The notes: generated by a model from the letters alone, not told the origin. A stretch of 64,000 nucleotides of DNA from an uncultured bacterium (GCA_934621605.1 CAKTUZ010000012.1:13936-77935), one strand, 5' to 3'. Numbered from the stretch's first letter, positions 19,063-28,040 are shown. Numbers and translations are program-made.

Positions 19063-19094
19063 TATGATCGCCAAAGAATAGTTTGGCGATCATA
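19063..19094. repeat. Perfect 13-bp inverted repeat (hairpin)
   Basis: TATGATCGCCAAA and TTTGGCGATCATA face each other across a 6-nt loop. No T-run follows on either strand, so it is not an ordinary terminator. It lies in the 440-bp non-coding stretch 18900-19341, which also has a weaker hairpin at about 18985-19018 (AACATCA ... TGATGTT) and otherwise no gene. Confidence 0.75.
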
Positions 19095-19341
19095 AATTAG
19101 ATCAAAAAAGCAGGGGGGCTTTTTATGTGTTTTTTTGTATCTATTAGTCTTATCTTTTACAAATTTGCATTTAAAAAAATTCAGCTATATATCCAACCAA
19201 TCTACTCTAGATGAAAAATTGAACAACACAAAAAAAAACAAACGATACTCACTCTATGTTTAGTTTTTACTTATCGTCGTGATATAAACTCTGTGAGCTT
19301 GTAGCTCATATCTCCATTTCAGCTTTTCGGAGGTATGTTTT

Positions 19342-19911
19342 ATGATCATAGAATCTTTGGCGCAACGTCGCAGTTATTATGCTATTAACAAAAGCTTGCC
19401 AGTTACCAAGGCGCAGCTCATACAAACTATTGAACGCGTTGTCGAATTAGTTCCTGACGCTTTTAATATGAAAAGTGCTCGTGTAGTTGTAGCTTTAGAA
19501 GCTAAGCACGATCAACTGTGGGACATCATTTATGACGCTTTTGATGGCAAAGTCTCTAGAGCTAAAATTGACAGCTTCAAAGCCGGCGCTGGGACAATTC
19601 TGTATTTCTACGATAAAAACGTTGTTGAAGGACTTCAAGCCAAGTTTCCCCTTTATGCTGACAACTTCCCTATTTGGGCCAATCAAGCTAACGGTATGCT
19701 GCAAATTTGCCTTTGGAGCGCTTTGCGCGAACTTGGCTTAGGCGCTTCCTTGCAACATTACAATCCAATCATCGATACTGCCGTATATCAGCTATTCGAT
19801 TTACCAGAAAACTATGTACTTTTAGCTCAAATGCCCTTTGGAGGTATTGTTGAAGAGCCTCAAGCCAAAGAAAAGGAAAATATTAAGCAGCGAGTGACTG
19901 TATTTAGTTAA
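19342..19911 (+). CDS. Nitroreductase family protein
   Basis: FMN-dependent oxidoreductase of the nitroreductase fold, 189 residues. ATG with CGGAGG 10 bases upstream. The N-terminal ESLAQRRSYYAINKSLPV matches the FMN-binding RRSxR(Y)-type motif, and the centre (WANQANGMLQICLWSALREL, broken here at 20) and LGASLQHYNP fit the HBN1/YdiN-like subgroup of small nitroreductases. Physiological substrate unknown. Single-gene unit with its own terminator. Confidence 0.88.
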   Translation: MIIESLAQRRSYYAINKSLPVTKAQLIQTIERVVELVPDAFNMKSARVVVALEAKHDQLWDIIYDAFDGKVSRAKIDSFKAGAGTILYFYDKNVVEGLQAKFPLYADNFPIWANQANGMLQICLWSALRELGLGASLQHYNPIIDTAVYQLFDLPENYVLLAQMPFGGIVEEPQAKEKENIKQRVTVFS

Positions 19912-19974
19912 AGAAAAAAGCTGTACGACAAAATAATTACTGATTCATACACTTTCTTAGTGCGTGGAACATAC

Positions 19975-20033
19975 AGAAAGAGCAAGATTTAGTTGCCAAA
20001 CAACATTTCCTCTGCTCTTTCTTTGTATTTTTT
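19975..20033 (+). terminator. Rho-independent terminator after nitroreductase
   Basis: AGAAAGAGCA and TGCTCTTTCT form a perfect 10-bp stem with a 28-nt loop; a T-rich tail (TTGTATTTTTT) follows. Confidence 0.75.
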
Positions 20034-20150
20034 AACACGTCAAAAAGAAATTTTGCTTGCAAAGCGAATGGCCGCCACATTAAAAATTTGATTTACAAAA
20101 TAATGTACCTACAATATTTATAAATAAAAAAAGAAAGCGGAAATATTTCT

Positions 20151-20822
20151 ATGGTCAAAGGTGTTATTTTTGATTTTAACGGCACGCTTTTTTATGATAC
20201 GCCGCAACAAGAAAAAGCTTGGCGTGAATTCGCTTGGCAAAATTTCAGGCGCGACATTAGCGATCAAGAATTTAAAGAACTTATTCATGGACGCAATGCC
20301 AATTTTACTTTGGAATACTTAGCCAACCGCAATTTAAATAAAACTGAAGTTGATGCCTACGTAAAAGCTAAAGAAACTATATATATTGATATTTGCGAAA
20401 AAGATCCACAAAATACTCACTTAAATAGCGGCGCCGAACGCCTTTTAAATGAGCTAAAAGAACGCGGCCTTCCCTTAGCTATAGCTACTGCTGCCCCTAA
20501 AATTAACATAGATTACTACATTAAAAAATTTAATTTGGAGCGTTGGTTTTCGCTCGATAAAATTATTTATAATGACGGCACTATTAAAGGTAAGCCGGCG
20601 CCAGATTTTTATCTAAAAGCCGCCCAAGCTTTGCAATTAGATGCTAAAGATTGTCTTGTTTTTGAAGATGCCATTTCCGGTATTCAGGCTGCTCACAATG
20701 CCAATATAGGTAAAATTGTCGCTATTACTATTTCTGATATGGTAGAAAAATTTAGGCATATGGCTGAGCTATGTGCAGTAATTGATAGTTTTGACAATTT
20801 TGATCGTTCAATTCTTGGTTGA
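20151..20822 (+). CDS. HAD-superfamily hydrolase (subfamily IA, beta-phosphoglucomutase-like)
   Basis: 223 residues, ATG at 20151. Motif I is FDFNGTLF, with Asn in place of the usual second Asp; motif II is ATAAPK, the lysine is in KGKPAPDFYLKAA, and motif III is VFEDAISGIQAA. The cap is the helical type 1 form. The family removes or moves phosphate on small sugars or related compounds; the DxN version is common in one group of putative phosphatases but lacks the standard general acid, so activity is uncertain. Stand-alone gene. Confidence 0.85.
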   Translation: MVKGVIFDFNGTLFYDTPQQEKAWREFAWQNFRRDISDQEFKELIHGRNANFTLEYLANRNLNKTEVDAYVKAKETIYIDICEKDPQNTHLNSGAERLLNELKERGLPLAIATAAPKINIDYYIKKFNLERWFSLDKIIYNDGTIKGKPAPDFYLKAAQALQLDAKDCLVFEDAISGIQAAHNANIGKIVAITISDMVEKFRHMAELCAVIDSFDNFDRSILG

Positions 20823-21078
20823 TAAGGGTCAAAGTGTTTGGGATCTTCCCTATCCTATGCTGGCTGCTGTTTGCGTGTTTAAGCTGACTGTGCAAAAGCT
20901 TAGTTGCGCTAGCAATGACAACTTAGTATCTCGCGATATTATAGACAAGTTTGTCCGCAAATTTAATTGCCAGCTGACTATTATGGAGCATGGCGAACAC
21001 TGGTTCCATACGCCAGAGCAAGTCAAGTTCTTGAGCAAGTGGGTTAGTGAACAAACTAGTACTAAACTATTATCGTGA
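20823..21078 (+). pseudogene. Alpha/beta hydrolase, C-terminal remnant
   Basis: Just after the HAD stop an open frame reads SNDNLVSRDIIDKFVRKFNC, then QLTIMEHGEHWFHTPEQVKF. This is the Asp loop and the final catalytic His (HGEHWFHT) of a small alpha/beta hydrolase. The nucleophile-elbow part is absent and the preceding residues are degenerate, so only the 3' end of the gene survives. Confidence 0.5.
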
Positions 21079-21090
21079 AATGAACAGTTT

Positions 21091-21537
21091 CTACTCTCTA
21101 TCCCTACTAATATTATGCTCCACTATATGTAGCATTTGCTTAGCATCGTTATGGCCTTGCTTGGCCGCTTTTGCCAGCCATTTTACAGCTTCTGCATCAT
21201 TGCTTTCTTCTTCCCTTAATGCAAGTATAGCTAACTGAAATTTAGCTTCTCTTGTAGATTGCTTATAAAGCCCATGACGAATGGCAAGTTCACCCTGATA
21301 AAAACGAACGCCAAGCGCAAATTGAGCATCTGCGTTACCTAGCTCAGCAGCCCTATGAAAGCATTTTGCAGCCTCATAAAAATCACCTTTATCATAATAA
21401 GATGCCCATTGGTATAAATAATAATCTGCTCGTGATGTTTGTACGCCACAAGCTACACTAGTTAAGCCTAAAATAAGTAGTGTCAGAAGAAAAGCAAACT
21501 TGCCAATATTTTTATGTGCAAAGCAGTTAGAAAACAC
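21091..21537 (-). CDS. Exported Sel1-repeat protein (small)
   Basis: 148 residues from a GTG start. A hydrophobic signal segment (FAFLLTLLILGLTSVAC) is followed by TSRADYYLYQWASYYDKGDF, so cleavage could be after SRA; a lipoprotein site at the Cys is possible but its -3 residue is poor. Two to three Sel1/TPR-like units follow (FHRAAELGNADAQFALG, WLAKAAKQGHNDAKQ). Sel1 repeats are alpha-solenoids for protein contacts. It is the most downstream of eight minus-strand accessory genes, and its mature N-terminus resembles that of the protein at 25294. Confidence 0.75.
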   Translation of the reverse strand: MFSNCFAHKNIGKFAFLLTLLILGLTSVACGVQTSRADYYLYQWASYYDKGDFYEAAKCFHRAAELGNADAQFALGVRFYQGELAIRHGLYKQSTREAKFQLAILALREEESNDAEAVKWLAKAAKQGHNDAKQMLHIVEHNISRDRE

Positions 21538-21628
21538 TAGAGACCTTCTTTATATTTCTATAGAAGTAAGAGCCAATGGCTCTTTCATTTTCGTTTTTAA
21601 TTCACACTATTATACGAAAACTTAAATG

Positions 21629-22678
21629 TTACGGCTCTCCATACGGCCCTTCAATAAGGCCCTCTGTAGCTGAGAATTTAGGATAGCCTTCTTCAACATA
21701 ATCATCTCTGTGATTGCCTTTACACTGAAGCGTGTATGTATCAGGGCAAGTATTATAGTCATAATCATAATAACAATCTGGAGAAGTCGGACAAGTCGGC
21801 ATTTTCTCAAGATAAGGAGGCTGGCCATCAGGAAGACGATCTAATAAAACTTCTAAGTTCTGAGGATAACGTCCAGCATTGTCTACGGCATACATTTCAC
21901 AGGCAGTGCCTATAATTTTTAAATTATTTTTACACGTTACAAGATTGTCTTGTGCCTGCTCAAAATCACTACTATTACTTCCATAAATTAATTTCTCGGA
22001 ACAGGTAAACTTAGGATAACCTTGCTCTCTATTCATTTTTTTATGAGAGCCACTACATATTAATTCAAAGTTATTGCCATTGTCAGTAACTTGGTAAAAA
22101 TAGTTTACGTTATCAGTATTGGGACAGGTTGGCAATTTCTTAATGTAGGAACGAGTACCACCTGAACCGATTAATTTCTCTAAATTTGGCGGATACTGGC
22201 CATCATTATCAGCAGCATACAATTCACACAAAGCGCCTAGCTCTCTGAGATAGAACTGACATCTGCTCAGAGCTTTATAATCTTCTTCTTCTGAAGTTAA
22301 GTCATTTTCTAAACTATTAGAACTATATGTCACATTATTACTTACATTGTTATTGGAATAATATTCTTGAGTTGTGCTGTCACTATCAGTTATTTCATTA
22401 CTATCATTCATAGATATATAACCATCTTCATAGCGGCTGCTGATATCCGTAATAGGTTCTTTGTTTTCAGATAAACGTGCCTGAAAAACAATCAAAGCAA
22501 TGAGAATAGCAAAAGCGGCAAAAATTTTAATACCATAAGAAAGTGAAGCGGCAACAACACAGGCTTTGGATCTTTTTGGCGTTTCGTCTTGATAGCAACT
22601 CCAGTGAATAAAGCCTACGTCAGGTACAATAAATGAAAGAATACATAATTCAATACTTACTTCATCTTGTGTTTTCAT
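21629..22678 (-). CDS. Membrane protein with two pilin-like cysteine domains
   Basis: 349 residues, ATG with AAGGAA upstream. The N-terminus (CILSFIVPDVGFIHWSCYQD, then TPKRSKACVVAASLSYG) and the segment after it form two membrane helices; it matches the small protein at 24860. A Ser/Asn/Asp-rich linker follows. The C-terminal half contains two related domains of about 95 residues, each with C-x(3)-L-x(3)-G-x-x-CE-x-YA-x-DN-x-G-x-YP-x-NLE, then PTCP and a GNH or GSH motif. The domain resembles the C-terminal half of type II secretion or DUF1559-like pilins, but no pilin signal peptide is present. Probably surface exposed; function unknown. Confidence 0.7.
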   Translation of the reverse strand: MKTQDEVSIELCILSFIVPDVGFIHWSCYQDETPKRSKACVVAASLSYGIKIFAAFAILIALIVFQARLSENKEPITDISSRYEDGYISMNDSNEITDSDSTTQEYYSNNNVSNNVTYSSNSLENDLTSEEEDYKALSRCQFYLRELGALCELYAADNDGQYPPNLEKLIGSGGTRSYIKKLPTCPNTDNVNYFYQVTDNGNNFELICSGSHKKMNREQGYPKFTCSEKLIYGSNSSDFEQAQDNLVTCKNNLKIIGTACEMYAVDNAGRYPQNLEVLLDRLPDGQPPYLEKMPTCPTSPDCYYDYDYNTCPDTYTLQCKGNHRDDYVEEGYPKFSATEGLIEGPYGEP

Positions 22679-22727
22679 GATTATTCCTTATTTACGAACA
22701 AATATAGACAACAAAAAATAATAATAT

Positions 22728-23900
22728 TTAATTTAGGGCATTATCATTTAAGAAACGTTTCGCTTCATCGTTACCATGTTCGCTGGCTTTATTGAACCAT
22801 TCCGTAGCTTCTGCTTTATCTTGTTTAACTCCATCACCGTTATAATAAATTTTACCTAAAGTAAACTCAGCTTCGGCTCCAGCATTAATTTCTTCACTTC
22901 CCAAAAACAGCACCCCCTCTGTATGTTTGGCAACCATACGGAACCATTTTATAGCTTCTGTTGTATCTCGCTTAACTCCGTCGCCGTTATAATAGATTTT
23001 ACCCAAACTAAGCTGAGCCTGAGCATTATTACCATTATCATCATGATCGCTTTGAGCAGCAGCTTTACGGAACCACTTTCTGGCTTTGTTTTTATCTTGG
23101 ACTATCCCATCGCCATTGTAACAAATTTCACCCAAACTAAATTCTGCTCTCCCACTAGAAGAGCTATAACTATCGTAATGAAGCTTATTCCATTCAAGAG
23201 CCTTGCGATACCATTGTATAGCCATAGCTTTATCTTGATCTGCACCAATACCGTAATAATAGCAATCGCCCAACGCAACTCGTGCATCACCATGCTCGGA
23301 AACTCGACAATCAGTTTTTCTTGCACTTTGACGAAGCTTTGCAAAATATTTGGTTGCTTCTCTTCTGTTTTGCTGCACACCGTCCCCATTCCAATAGCAT
23401 TTTAATAACATAAACTGAGCAGCAGTAGATTGATGGGGCTCTCTGCTGCAGTATTCCGTAAAAGTAAAAGCATTATGGAAATCAGCGATGGTATCTCCCT
23501 TTTCAGCAGCCTCACGGAACCATTTTATAGCTTCCTTCTTATTTTGCTTTACCGCCTCACCATACCAACAAAACTTCCCAACTGAATATTGAGCATTTGC
23601 ATCTCCTTTATCAGCTTGCATAATAAGATACTTTAGAGCTTCAGTTTTATTAGGTTCAATTTGGTTGCCATCAACATCTTTTCCGTTATAACACATAGTA
23701 AATGCGTGATAGAGCATACCTCTAGCAGAACCAGTATCTCCATATTGTATGATGCTTTCACGTAAGCGAGAAGCTTCATCGTCGTAGTTATCAGCTAGAG
23801 CTATCTCAACAGAGCAAAATGACAAAGCGCCAACAAACATTAAGGCGGTCAAAGGTAAAGTAATATTATCAATAAATCTAGTTTTACCAACGTTGAACAT
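22728..23900 (-). CDS. Exported Sel1-repeat protein
   Basis: 390 residues from the ATG at 23900, chosen over the ATG at 23915 because GGAGAG lies 7 bases upstream of it. Signal peptide (LPLTALMFVGALSFCSVEIALA, cut as ALA-DNYDD). The rest is a chain of about seven Sel1 units, e.g. AQYSVGKFCWYGEAVKQNKK and AEFTLGKIYYNGDGVKQDKA, many with the YNGDGVKQD turn. It probably forms a periplasmic or secreted alpha-solenoid. Located in the minus-strand accessory cluster. Confidence 0.85.
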   Translation of the reverse strand: MFNVGKTRFIDNITLPLTALMFVGALSFCSVEIALADNYDDEASRLRESIIQYGDTGSARGMLYHAFTMCYNGKDVDGNQIEPNKTEALKYLIMQADKGDANAQYSVGKFCWYGEAVKQNKKEAIKWFREAAEKGDTIADFHNAFTFTEYCSREPHQSTAAQFMLLKCYWNGDGVQQNRREATKYFAKLRQSARKTDCRVSEHGDARVALGDCYYYGIGADQDKAMAIQWYRKALEWNKLHYDSYSSSSGRAEFSLGEICYNGDGIVQDKNKARKWFRKAAAQSDHDDNGNNAQAQLSLGKIYYNGDGVKRDTTEAIKWFRMVAKHTEGVLFLGSEEINAGAEAEFTLGKIYYNGDGVKQDKAEATEWFNKASEHGNDEAKRFLNDNALN

Positions 23901-24017
23901 ATGCTTACTCTCCATCCATACAATTAAATGTTTTTATTTAGCTATCAACGGCGAATACCAATTTAATGCATTGTGTTCGCTTAAAATTAGGACAATAGGT
24001 TTTTACTAATATGAAAA

Positions 24018-24791
24018 CTAACCACAGCAGCTGCCAGCCACACAAAAAATCACAATTGCAGCAATTATACAACCGCAGCAGCTTGTCCATTCGTCTTCTT
24101 TATCTTCCTTGTCTTCTTTTTGTCTGCTCTTTATGCTCTCTTTTGCTGAATTAATCAATAATTTTTTTAACTCTTTTTCTTTAAGATTAAACTCTTGAAG
24201 AACTTCTTTTAACCCTTCTTCTTTAAACTCTTGAAGAACTTCTTTTAACTCTTTTTCTTTAAGGTTGAACTCTTGAAGGGCTTCTTTCAACTCTTTTTCT
24301 TTAAGATTAAACTCTTGAAGGACTTTTTTTAGCCATTCTTCTTTGCACATTTGAAAGAGTTCTTCTTCTGCTTCATCATCAGGGGAAATTTCTTCTTCGT
24401 ATTCCTCTACCAGTTTTTTATACTTTTGAAGAATTTTCTTTAACTCTTCTTTAAACTCTTGGAGAACTTCTTTTATGTCATCGTTCCAATCCCCATATTT
24501 AGCTTTTAACGCGTCAACTTTATCTTCAACGCCAATATCCTCTTCTAATGCTTTATCAACATAAAGGTTAAACTTTTCCTTATCGCCACTCTTTCCATAT
24601 CTTTCTGCTAAAGCTACATAATTTTCTGCCCTACGTCGAGCTGCAGCGGTATCATCAACAGTAACTTGGCCGCTTACTTTTGTGCGCTCACCAATTAAAA
24701 TCTTTTTGCCACAATAAGAACAAAAAGCTACATCTCTATCTTCTGGCAAATCTAAATCAGCTGCGCAATTGGGACAAGTCAAATTTATCAT
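24018..24791 (-). CDS. Zinc-ribbon protein with coiled-coil repeats and C-terminal membrane tail
   Basis: 257 residues. ATG at 24791 has GGAG 7 bases upstream. The zinc ribbon is CPNC...CSYC with LPEDRDVAF between. The constant N-terminal module (through KVSGQVTV) is nearly identical to that of the gene at 26087. After it come a helical region and at least three 14-17 residue repeats around LQEFNLKEKELKE, forming a long coiled coil. The last 25 residues are hydrophobic and Cys-rich (CCGCIIAAIVIFCVAGSCCG), a likely tail anchor. Function unknown. Confidence 0.75.
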   Translation of the reverse strand: MINLTCPNCAADLDLPEDRDVAFCSYCGKKILIGERTKVSGQVTVDDTAAARRRAENYVALAERYGKSGDKEKFNLYVDKALEEDIGVEDKVDALKAKYGDWNDDIKEVLQEFKEELKKILQKYKKLVEEYEEEISPDDEAEEELFQMCKEEWLKKVLQEFNLKEKELKEALQEFNLKEKELKEVLQEFKEEGLKEVLQEFNLKEKELKKLLINSAKESIKSRQKEDKEDKEDEWTSCCGCIIAAIVIFCVAGSCCG

Positions 24792-24859
24792 ATCAATACT
24801 CCTACAAAAAAATATGAAACTTCCAAGAAACAAGCCTGTCTATAAAGAAACAAGCCTGT

Positions 24860-25216
24860 CTACACGCGGGAAGATATTGTATATAATATTAGGTACAACA
24901 AAGAGCAGAAAATTGAAACAATAAGTAGTCTAAAAGAAGTTAGAGCAGCGGTACCGCAAGCTTTAGCCCTTTTGGGCAACTCTTTACGATAACAGAGCCA
25001 ATATACTAATCCTACTGGAGGTATATAGTACGAAAGGATGGCCAGCCAAACACTTATTTCATCTGCTGGGTTTGAATTTGCTTCATCCTCAGTAGATAAT
25101 TCATCATCAAAAACTTCATTAGAATCAGGTAGCTTATCTATCTTCTGGCTTTCGCTAAGCTTATGTTGGTCGGCTGTCTGCTGCTTATTCATAGCCCTAG
25201 TACGCAACTTACTCAT
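24860..25216 (-). CDS. Small membrane protein related to the N-terminus of the 21629-22678 protein
   Basis: 118 residues, ATG with AAGGAGG 10 bases upstream. A polar, Asp/Glu/Ser-rich N-terminus (about 50 residues) is followed by WLAILSYYIPPVGLVYWLCY, KELPKRAKACGTAAL and a second hydrophobic segment. The P-x-RAKACG-x-A-A motif between two helices is shared with the neighbouring pilin-like gene and is reminiscent of the membrane part of many zinc-ribbon proteins. Function unknown. Confidence 0.6.
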   Translation of the reverse strand: MSKLRTRAMNKQQTADQHKLSESQKIDKLPDSNEVFDDELSTEDEANSNPADEISVWLAILSYYIPPVGLVYWLCYRKELPKRAKACGTAALTSFRLLIVSIFCSLLYLILYTISSRV

Positions 25217-25293
25217 AGTTATTCAACCTCCTTACCTGTGTTTGAGAAATAAGACCAAAGTGTAAATTTTCAGTCTATGCCTTAGTTCAGTAA

Positions 25294-26067
25294 TTACCAG
25301 TTTTTCAGTATCTCTTTAGCCTTTTCGTTCCCTGACTCTGCTGCTCGTTTCGCCCATTTAAAAGCTTCTGTGACGTTACGCTCTACACCGTCACCATTTG
25401 CGTAACTCACTGCCAAATAAAATTGAGCATCTGCGTTCCCTGACTCCGCTGCTCGTTTCAACCATTTAAAAGACTCTGCGACGTTACGCTCTACACCGTC
25501 ACCAGTTACGTAACGCAATGCCAAATAAAATTGAGCATCTGCGTTACCTGACTCCGCTGCTCGTTTCGCCCATCTAAAAGCTTCTGCGTCGTTACGCTCC
25601 ACACCATCACCATTTTCGTAACGCATTGCCCAATAAAATTGAGCATCTGCGTTCCCTGACTCCGCTGCTCGTTTCAACCATTTCAAAGCTTCTGCGTCGT
25701 TACGCTCTACACCGTCACCTTGTGCATAACTCACTGCCAAATAAAATTGAGCATCTGCGTTCCCTGACTCCGCTGCTCGTTTCATCCATTTCAAAGACTC
25801 TGCGACGTTACGCTCTACGCCCCAACCTTTTACGTAACTCACTGCTAAACAAAATTGAGCATTTGCGTTACCTATCTCAGCAGATTCGCGGAAATATTGT
25901 ACAGCTCTATTAAAATCTCCATCGCTAAAACATTGACGACCACGTTCAAATAAATAATCTGCTCGTGCTGGCGAGTTGCTCCACGCTAAGTTAGTAAAAT
26001 TTAAAATTAAGAGTAGTACTGAAATAAAAGTAAATTTAGCAGCATTATTAAACCTAAAAACTTCCAT
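25294..26067 (-). CDS. Exported Sel1-repeat protein with near-identical repeats
   Basis: 257 residues from the ATG at 26067 (GAGG 8 bases upstream; the open frame runs 13 codons further). Signal peptide FTFISVLLLILNFTNLAWS, then NSPARADYLFERGRQCF. One divergent unit is followed by five almost identical 36-residue Sel1 units of the form KRAAESGNADAQFYLAVSYA, GDGVERN(D/V)AEA. The high DNA identity of the units indicates recent tandem duplication. Probably secreted or periplasmic, for protein contacts. Confidence 0.87.
   Translation of the reverse strand: MEVFRFNNAAKFTFISVLLLILNFTNLAWSNSPARADYLFERGRQCFSDGDFNRAVQYFRESAEIGNANAQFCLAVSYVKGWGVERNVAESLKWMKRAAESGNADAQFYLAVSYAQGDGVERNDAEALKWLKRAAESGNADAQFYWAMRYENGDGVERNDAEAFRWAKRAAESGNADAQFYLALRYVTGDGVERNVAESFKWLKRAAESGNADAQFYLAVSYANGDGVERNVTEAFKWAKRAAESGNEKAKEILKNW
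25330..25860. repeat. 108-bp tandem repeats encoding Sel1 units
   Basis: The block GAGCATCTGCGTTCCCTGAC recurs at 108-bp intervals (about 25431, 25539, 25647, 25755) with few substitutions; part of the Sel1 gene on the minus strand. Not a CRISPR: the whole period is conserved and codes in frame. Confidence 0.85.
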
Positions 26068-26086
26068 TTTTATCGCCTCACTCTCT

Positions 26087-26989
26087 TTAAGAAGCCATAC
26101 TAACAATAATTAGAATAATGAATATGATTACCGATATTACAGCCACACAACATGATGCCATACCGTAAATTTCACGTATAGTTCCAAATAAAAAACTTCC
26201 CTCTACATCTTCTTCTGATGTGTCGTCGCCATAAAGTTTTAGTTTGTATATAGTACGAAGTATAACTTTAACTTCAGCTTCAGAAGACTTAATAAACTCT
26301 TTTCGTTTATTAAAGCCATACACTAACAAAAATATTACACTAATTGCAGACACAGTAAATGAAACTTGCTCATCAGTTCCTAATACTGCCGATATAAGTA
26401 AACCCAGAATAAGTAACAATAATAATGCGCCTAGAAAGGGTATAGGGGTGAGAAATTTTTCCCAATTATAGTCTCTGTTTTTATTATCATTCCAATAGGC
26501 TACAACGCCATACCTAAGCTGTTCTTTTCTAACCTTTAACCTATGACGTAGTTCCTTTATAGTTTCAGTTGCCAAAGCTTTTAATTTTATACGAATACAA
26601 GGCTCAGATGACAAAGCTTGACTTATATCGCTATCTATAAGCGAATATTGTCCGTCTTCCAAGCGCTTGTGAATATCATCGGAAAGCTTTTTGTAAGTTT
26701 TACTTACATTTGACTTCAATTCATTAATTTTAGGAAGTAAGCTCTCGTCTTCTGTTAAAGCTTGTCGCAAACAGTGCTCATACATCTCTTTGTCACCAGC
26801 ACTGGCATATTTTTTTGCCAACTCAAAAAAGTTACCTTTTTCAGTTGGTTTAGTAACAGTAACTTGACCGCTTACTTTTGTACGCTCACCAATTAGGATC
26901 TTTTTGCCACAATAAGAACAAAAAGCTACATCTCTATCTTCTGGCAAATCTAAGTTAGCTGCGCAGTTGGGACAAGTCAAATTTATCAT
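26087..26989 (-). CDS. Zinc-ribbon multi-pass membrane protein
   Basis: 300 residues from the ATG at 26989, which has AAGGAG 6 bases upstream. N-terminal zinc ribbon CPNC...CSYC almost identical in DNA to the gene at 24018, after which the two proteins diverge completely. Here follow a helical cytoplasmic-type part (ELAKKYASAGDKEMYEHCLR), two hydrophobic segments (FLGALLLLLILGLLISAV; FTVSAISVIFLLVYGF) and a C-terminal one (ISVIIFIILIIVSMAS). Function unknown; possibly a membrane sensor or scaffold. Confidence 0.7.
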   Translation of the reverse strand: MINLTCPNCAANLDLPEDRDVAFCSYCGKKILIGERTKVSGQVTVTKPTEKGNFFELAKKYASAGDKEMYEHCLRQALTEDESLLPKINELKSNVSKTYKKLSDDIHKRLEDGQYSLIDSDISQALSSEPCIRIKLKALATETIKELRHRLKVRKEQLRYGVVAYWNDNKNRDYNWEKFLTPIPFLGALLLLLILGLLISAVLGTDEQVSFTVSAISVIFLLVYGFNKRKEFIKSSEAEVKVILRTIYKLKLYGDDTSEEDVEGSFLFGTIREIYGMASCCVAVISVIIFIILIIVSMAS

Positions 26990-27083
26990 ATCAATCTCCT
27001 TGCAAAATATGGAACTTTCATAAATAAGTCTGTCTATGTGCGGGAAGATATTTAGGTACAAACAAAGAGCAGAAAAAAGTATT

Positions 27084-27965
27084 CTATTTTGACAATTCTT
27101 TTAATCTGGTTTTTGCACCAACATGCCATTTTTTGGCAGCTAATCCATACCATTTTTTGGCTTCATTGATGTTTTTCTTAACACCATCACCTTTGTAATA
27201 AAGCTCACCTAAAAGAAACTGTGCTTCAGCTGTATCATCGCAAAAATCATCATCCCGAGCTTCAGCAACTTCACGCCATAGTCTTCTAGCTTCTGTTTTA
27301 TTCTGGTCTACAAAAATACCATAGTAAAAGCATTTACCTAATACAAATTTGTATTCTGGAAATTGGTCACCATATTCACTATAATTTCTAATTATTTCAT
27401 TAAACCATTTTCTAGATTCTTCTAGGTCTTGTTCTACAACATGACCATACCAATAGCATTTGCATAACATAAATTGAGCATCTGCATGATGCAATTCAGG
27501 AGGATAACGTCCCTCTAAGTTACCTCTACCAAGAAACACCCCTTCCTCAGCAGCTCTGCGATACCACTCGAGAGCTTCTGCCGTATCTTGCTTAACACCA
27601 TCGCCTTTCCAGTACATTTCAGCTAACTTAAATTGCGCATCAGCAACGGTTTGCCCCTTCGTTCCAATATGCTCTTTCGCGGCCTTACGATACCACTTTA
27701 GAGCCTTGCCTTTATCTTGTGGCACATACCAACCTTTAAAATGCCCCTTAGAATAAATATCACCAAGCATAACCATGGCAAAAACTTCGCCATTTTCAGC
27801 TGCTTTACTAATTTTACTCACACTTGTATAGTTCTGGAGTACACATCCCATACAAGCTTTTGCTTCATCATTGCCTATAGTTGCACTGAATATAACACAA
27901 AAAGTTGTTACAGCTGATATAGCAATAACCTTTAAAACTGTTTTAAGTATATGACTTTGAAACAC
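27084..27965 (-). CDS. Exported Sel1-repeat protein
   Basis: 293 residues from a GTG with AAAGGAG 7 bases upstream. Signal peptide KVIAISAVTTFCVIFSATIG, then about five Sel1 units, e.g. VAMVMLGDIYSKGHF-like (actual FAMVMLGDIYSKGHFKGWY), AQFKLAEMYWKGDGVKQDTA and AQFLLGELYYKGDGVKKNIN. Two extra Cys near the start of the mature protein (CMGC) could anchor or crosslink it. Member of the minus-strand accessory cluster. Confidence 0.83.
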   Translation of the reverse strand: MFQSHILKTVLKVIAISAVTTFCVIFSATIGNDEAKACMGCVLQNYTSVSKISKAAENGEVFAMVMLGDIYSKGHFKGWYVPQDKGKALKWYRKAAKEHIGTKGQTVADAQFKLAEMYWKGDGVKQDTAEALEWYRRAAEEGVFLGRGNLEGRYPPELHHADAQFMLCKCYWYGHVVEQDLEESRKWFNEIIRNYSEYGDQFPEYKFVLGKCFYYGIFVDQNKTEARRLWREVAEARDDDFCDDTAEAQFLLGELYYKGDGVKKNINEAKKWYGLAAKKWHVGAKTRLKELSK

Positions 27966-28040
27966 TAGTTAACTCCTTTATTTTTATTTGCTGCCCTGAT
28001 TCAAACTAGTTAGTAACATGCTTGTCAAAATAAGTGACAA

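Noticed and set aside
25330..25860. CRISPR-like periodic repeats
   Set aside because: The repeats are contiguous, have no unique spacers and encode Sel1 units in frame.
25626..25913. Plus-strand open frame inside the Sel1 repeats
   Set aside because: It is the antisense shadow of the 108-bp coding repeats; no ribosome site and the minus frame has clear homology.
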